Origin: Owenia fusiformis
Lineage: Eukaryota; Annelida; Polychaeta; Sabellida; Oweniidae
Direction of reading: 5' to 3'
Length of the DNA stretch: 64,000 nucleotides
Assembly (NCBI GenBank): GCA_903813345.2
Contig: CAIIXF020000003.1
Coordinates: 10,428,931 to 10,492,930, forward strand
Shown here: in pieces, positions 49,001 through 52,000 of the stretch
How positions within the stretch are numbered: position 1 is the stretch's first letter
How the letters are laid out: each line of letters starts with the position of its first letter
Program-made: the position numbers and the translations under genes
The notes under the pieces: model-generated
What the model saw: the letters and a program-made list of their open reading frames with translations, nothing else
Databases searched by the model: none
Told to the model about the DNA's origin: nothing

Positions 49001-52000
49001 TTATCGAAATAACTGGCAAAATGGTCAGATTTGATTTAGAATAGAAAAATTTGCTTATAATGCTGATGAAACCTCTGATTTGAAAATATTTAAGATTGAG
49101 CATACTGCAGTGCTCTCCCCAGCATTAAAGCAAGTGGGTGCAGCACCAACCTGAGATTTAAAAACAGGCTTGCACCCACCTGAGATTTTAAAAACAGGCA
49201 TGCACCCACATGAGATTCCATTTGCATCCACTTGAAAATTTTTGGACTGAAATGTGAAAATGAGAATTTTTGCAAAATGTGAAAATGAGAATTTTGGCAC
49301 CCACTTGAGAAAAAATCCTTGGGAGAACATTATACTGTATAGCATAGCTGCATAGTTAAGGAATTTAGCTTGAAGGGAGATGAAGAGATCAGCATTTCTT
49401 CAAAGCTTTATATGTTTGTTATTAATTAATTATATATTACATGTTAGTTATATGCCCTTGTGATATGCCCTCAGTATATGCCCTTGTTGTGTGTTAACTG
49501 TCAGGTTGAAAATCTGGAAAAAGATAAAGAAAAAGATACGAAAGAATCCTCCCCTCAACAACCTGTGATTGGCTTAGCCAAACTACGCAAGTCACCCCAA
49601 GCTATACAAAGACCAGAGAGTGCTACGAAATCCAGCTCAGATACCACTGGTAAGTCTAATAATGACATACAAACTTAACAAGCTTCATATCCAGGTTCAT
49701 GTGAGGCTGTAGATTGCTTTGCTAAGTGATTCATTTTTTCAATATTCTAGAGGGGTTCAAAAACAATCAAGGTGCTCAAATCCTTTTGAGAGGACTTATT
49801 GCCAGGGGGCCACTTTCACTTCGAACATGTCAGTTTTTATTGAACTTTTATGCGTCCTTTTTGTTATTCTACATAAAATTGATAAGTTGCTATTCTTGGA
49901 GAAATACAAAAACCAAATTGACACAAAGCCCTATAAACAATGAATAACATTTCTCTGTACTTATTCCTTCAAAAATGTTCATAGATTTATTTATTTTCAA
50001 ACAATAACACATAATCAAATGCCTTTATCTATTTCATTGTTCATTTCATCTATTCCATTGTTTATGTCATATATCACACCCTTCTATGTTATATTATTGT
50101 TTTATAATAGTCATATGAATGTGACTATTTTGCTTGTTTATTAACATGACTAACATATACATGTATCACTAACATGACTAACATTGCATGTGGCTGTTCC
50201 AGTTAACTCCCCACTAATGTCCCCAGAGGCTCTGAAACCAAATCCTCCAGCAAGGGTTAGGAAACCAACTCCTATGATCCGCCCTCAAACCACATTTTTG
50301 CCTACTAACAACCAGGAAAACTTCCAACCTAAACAACTGTTAAGAAAAAGCCCAAGTCTCACTGAAGTTAAAGAAAATGACCAACCTTCCACGCAGCAAG
50401 ATTTCAGATCAATTTTGAAAACACGGAAATCCACAGAGGAAGTGTCGCCCCCTATTGAGGCTCCAGAGAAACCAGTTGATAGTTTGCGAAGTATTTTAAA
50501 ATCCCCAACCAAAACTCCTCACTCCCCACCATTCCCCAAAAAACAACCAGAATCAAGCACTAAATGGTATGCATCTCCAATGGTGACACCTACAAGTCCT
50601 CATCAAACCTTAGGTGATAAGATTGACAGAGATGATGTTGATTCCAGTGATTTAAATGAAAACTTGCATGCTATAAATGTTGATAATATTTCCCTTTCTC
50701 CTGATTCATCAATTAAAGCTGAAAAGCATGATTCAGCAGAAATTGCAGCCTCTATTCCAAATTCTCCAGCCTCAAATGTAACAGCCTCTTTTTCAAATGC
50801 ACCAGCCTCTCTTTCAGATTCACCAACCTCTATTTCAGATTCACTTAACACTTCTCCTTCACAGATAGATAAATCAACCTCACTTTCACCATCATCAGCC
50901 TGTTTTCCAGATAAATCAGCCTCTGTTTCAGATGTGTCAACCTCTCTTTCAGATAAGTCAGCCTCACTTTCGGATAAGTCAGCCTCACTTTCACTCCAAC
51001 CTACTCCTGCAGCTTCCTCACCTGAAACCAGCAAAACCAGCTCAGAAAAACCATCCATCCCAAAACCAAACCCACCCCCTGGAGCGATGAAACTTCCTGA
51101 ACTTCGCCCAAATCCTGGAAAACCAGTTCCAGCACAACGTACATCCAGGGTGCCCCCACCAATCACCGCACCGAAACCAAAACCACCAACTTTAGCCCCA
51201 AAACCACGAAATCTTAAACCTGGTGTGAGCTCATCACCTGGCAGGACTAGTCCAGTACCAGCAGAAAGGACTAGTAAATTAGCAAGGATGTCCGCAGCAG
51301 AATCCCAAGGTTGGTCAATCTAACAACCCATATTAAAGGTTTTCATGTAAAAAAATGTGAAATTGGTTGGAAAAAGTACAACCAGCTTGGGATTATACAG
51401 GCTAACTTTGAAACTCCCTAAATCTATAAATTGCCTAGAAATGCCAAACATCACTCATTTATTCAAGTAATGAAAATGTTAGATAAAGCACATTTCATAT
51501 ATTTACTCATAATGGTAGAAGGCAAACCTATGAAAATAGCTCATTATTTGGAGCGTGTAATGATATTGGTTCTTGATTGGAGGGGAAGGTGGAAGGGGGA
51601 TGTTAGACATTATTTCTTTTCACGTTAGATCATGGTTCTGGAATAAAGGTTTCTTTAATTACAATCTTTGGTCCTTTTGGCATTTGTGCTTAGATATTTA
51701 ATTACTTTGACAAATTAGCTATTGTTCTTTAAAATCTAATTGGGCAGTTGAATTTGAATCAACTGAATCTGGTTGGTTAAGGTCAAATCAAAATGTTTGT
51801 TTTTCATTCACATAAATTTCTCATCAAAGGGTAGATCAAAATCCTGAAAAACATAACTATATCTGTAATTTATATATTTATGCATGAATATTACAGAGAA
51901 TGCAGATAAAGACAAAGAAATCCCAAAACCAGAAGAAGATACTCCAGCACCTGAATTACCCTCAACTCGCCCACCCTCCGTAAAGGCAAAATCAGAGGAA

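Noticed and set aside
49750-49947. Possible extra exon after TATTCTAG with the correct phase
   Set aside because: Open in phase 1 but no acceptable donor before the stop, and the flanking exons join without it.
50603-51166. 187-codon minus-strand ORF
   Set aside because: Antisense of the Ser/Pro-rich CARMIL exon; Ser codons read as Glu/Ala/Asp on the other strand.
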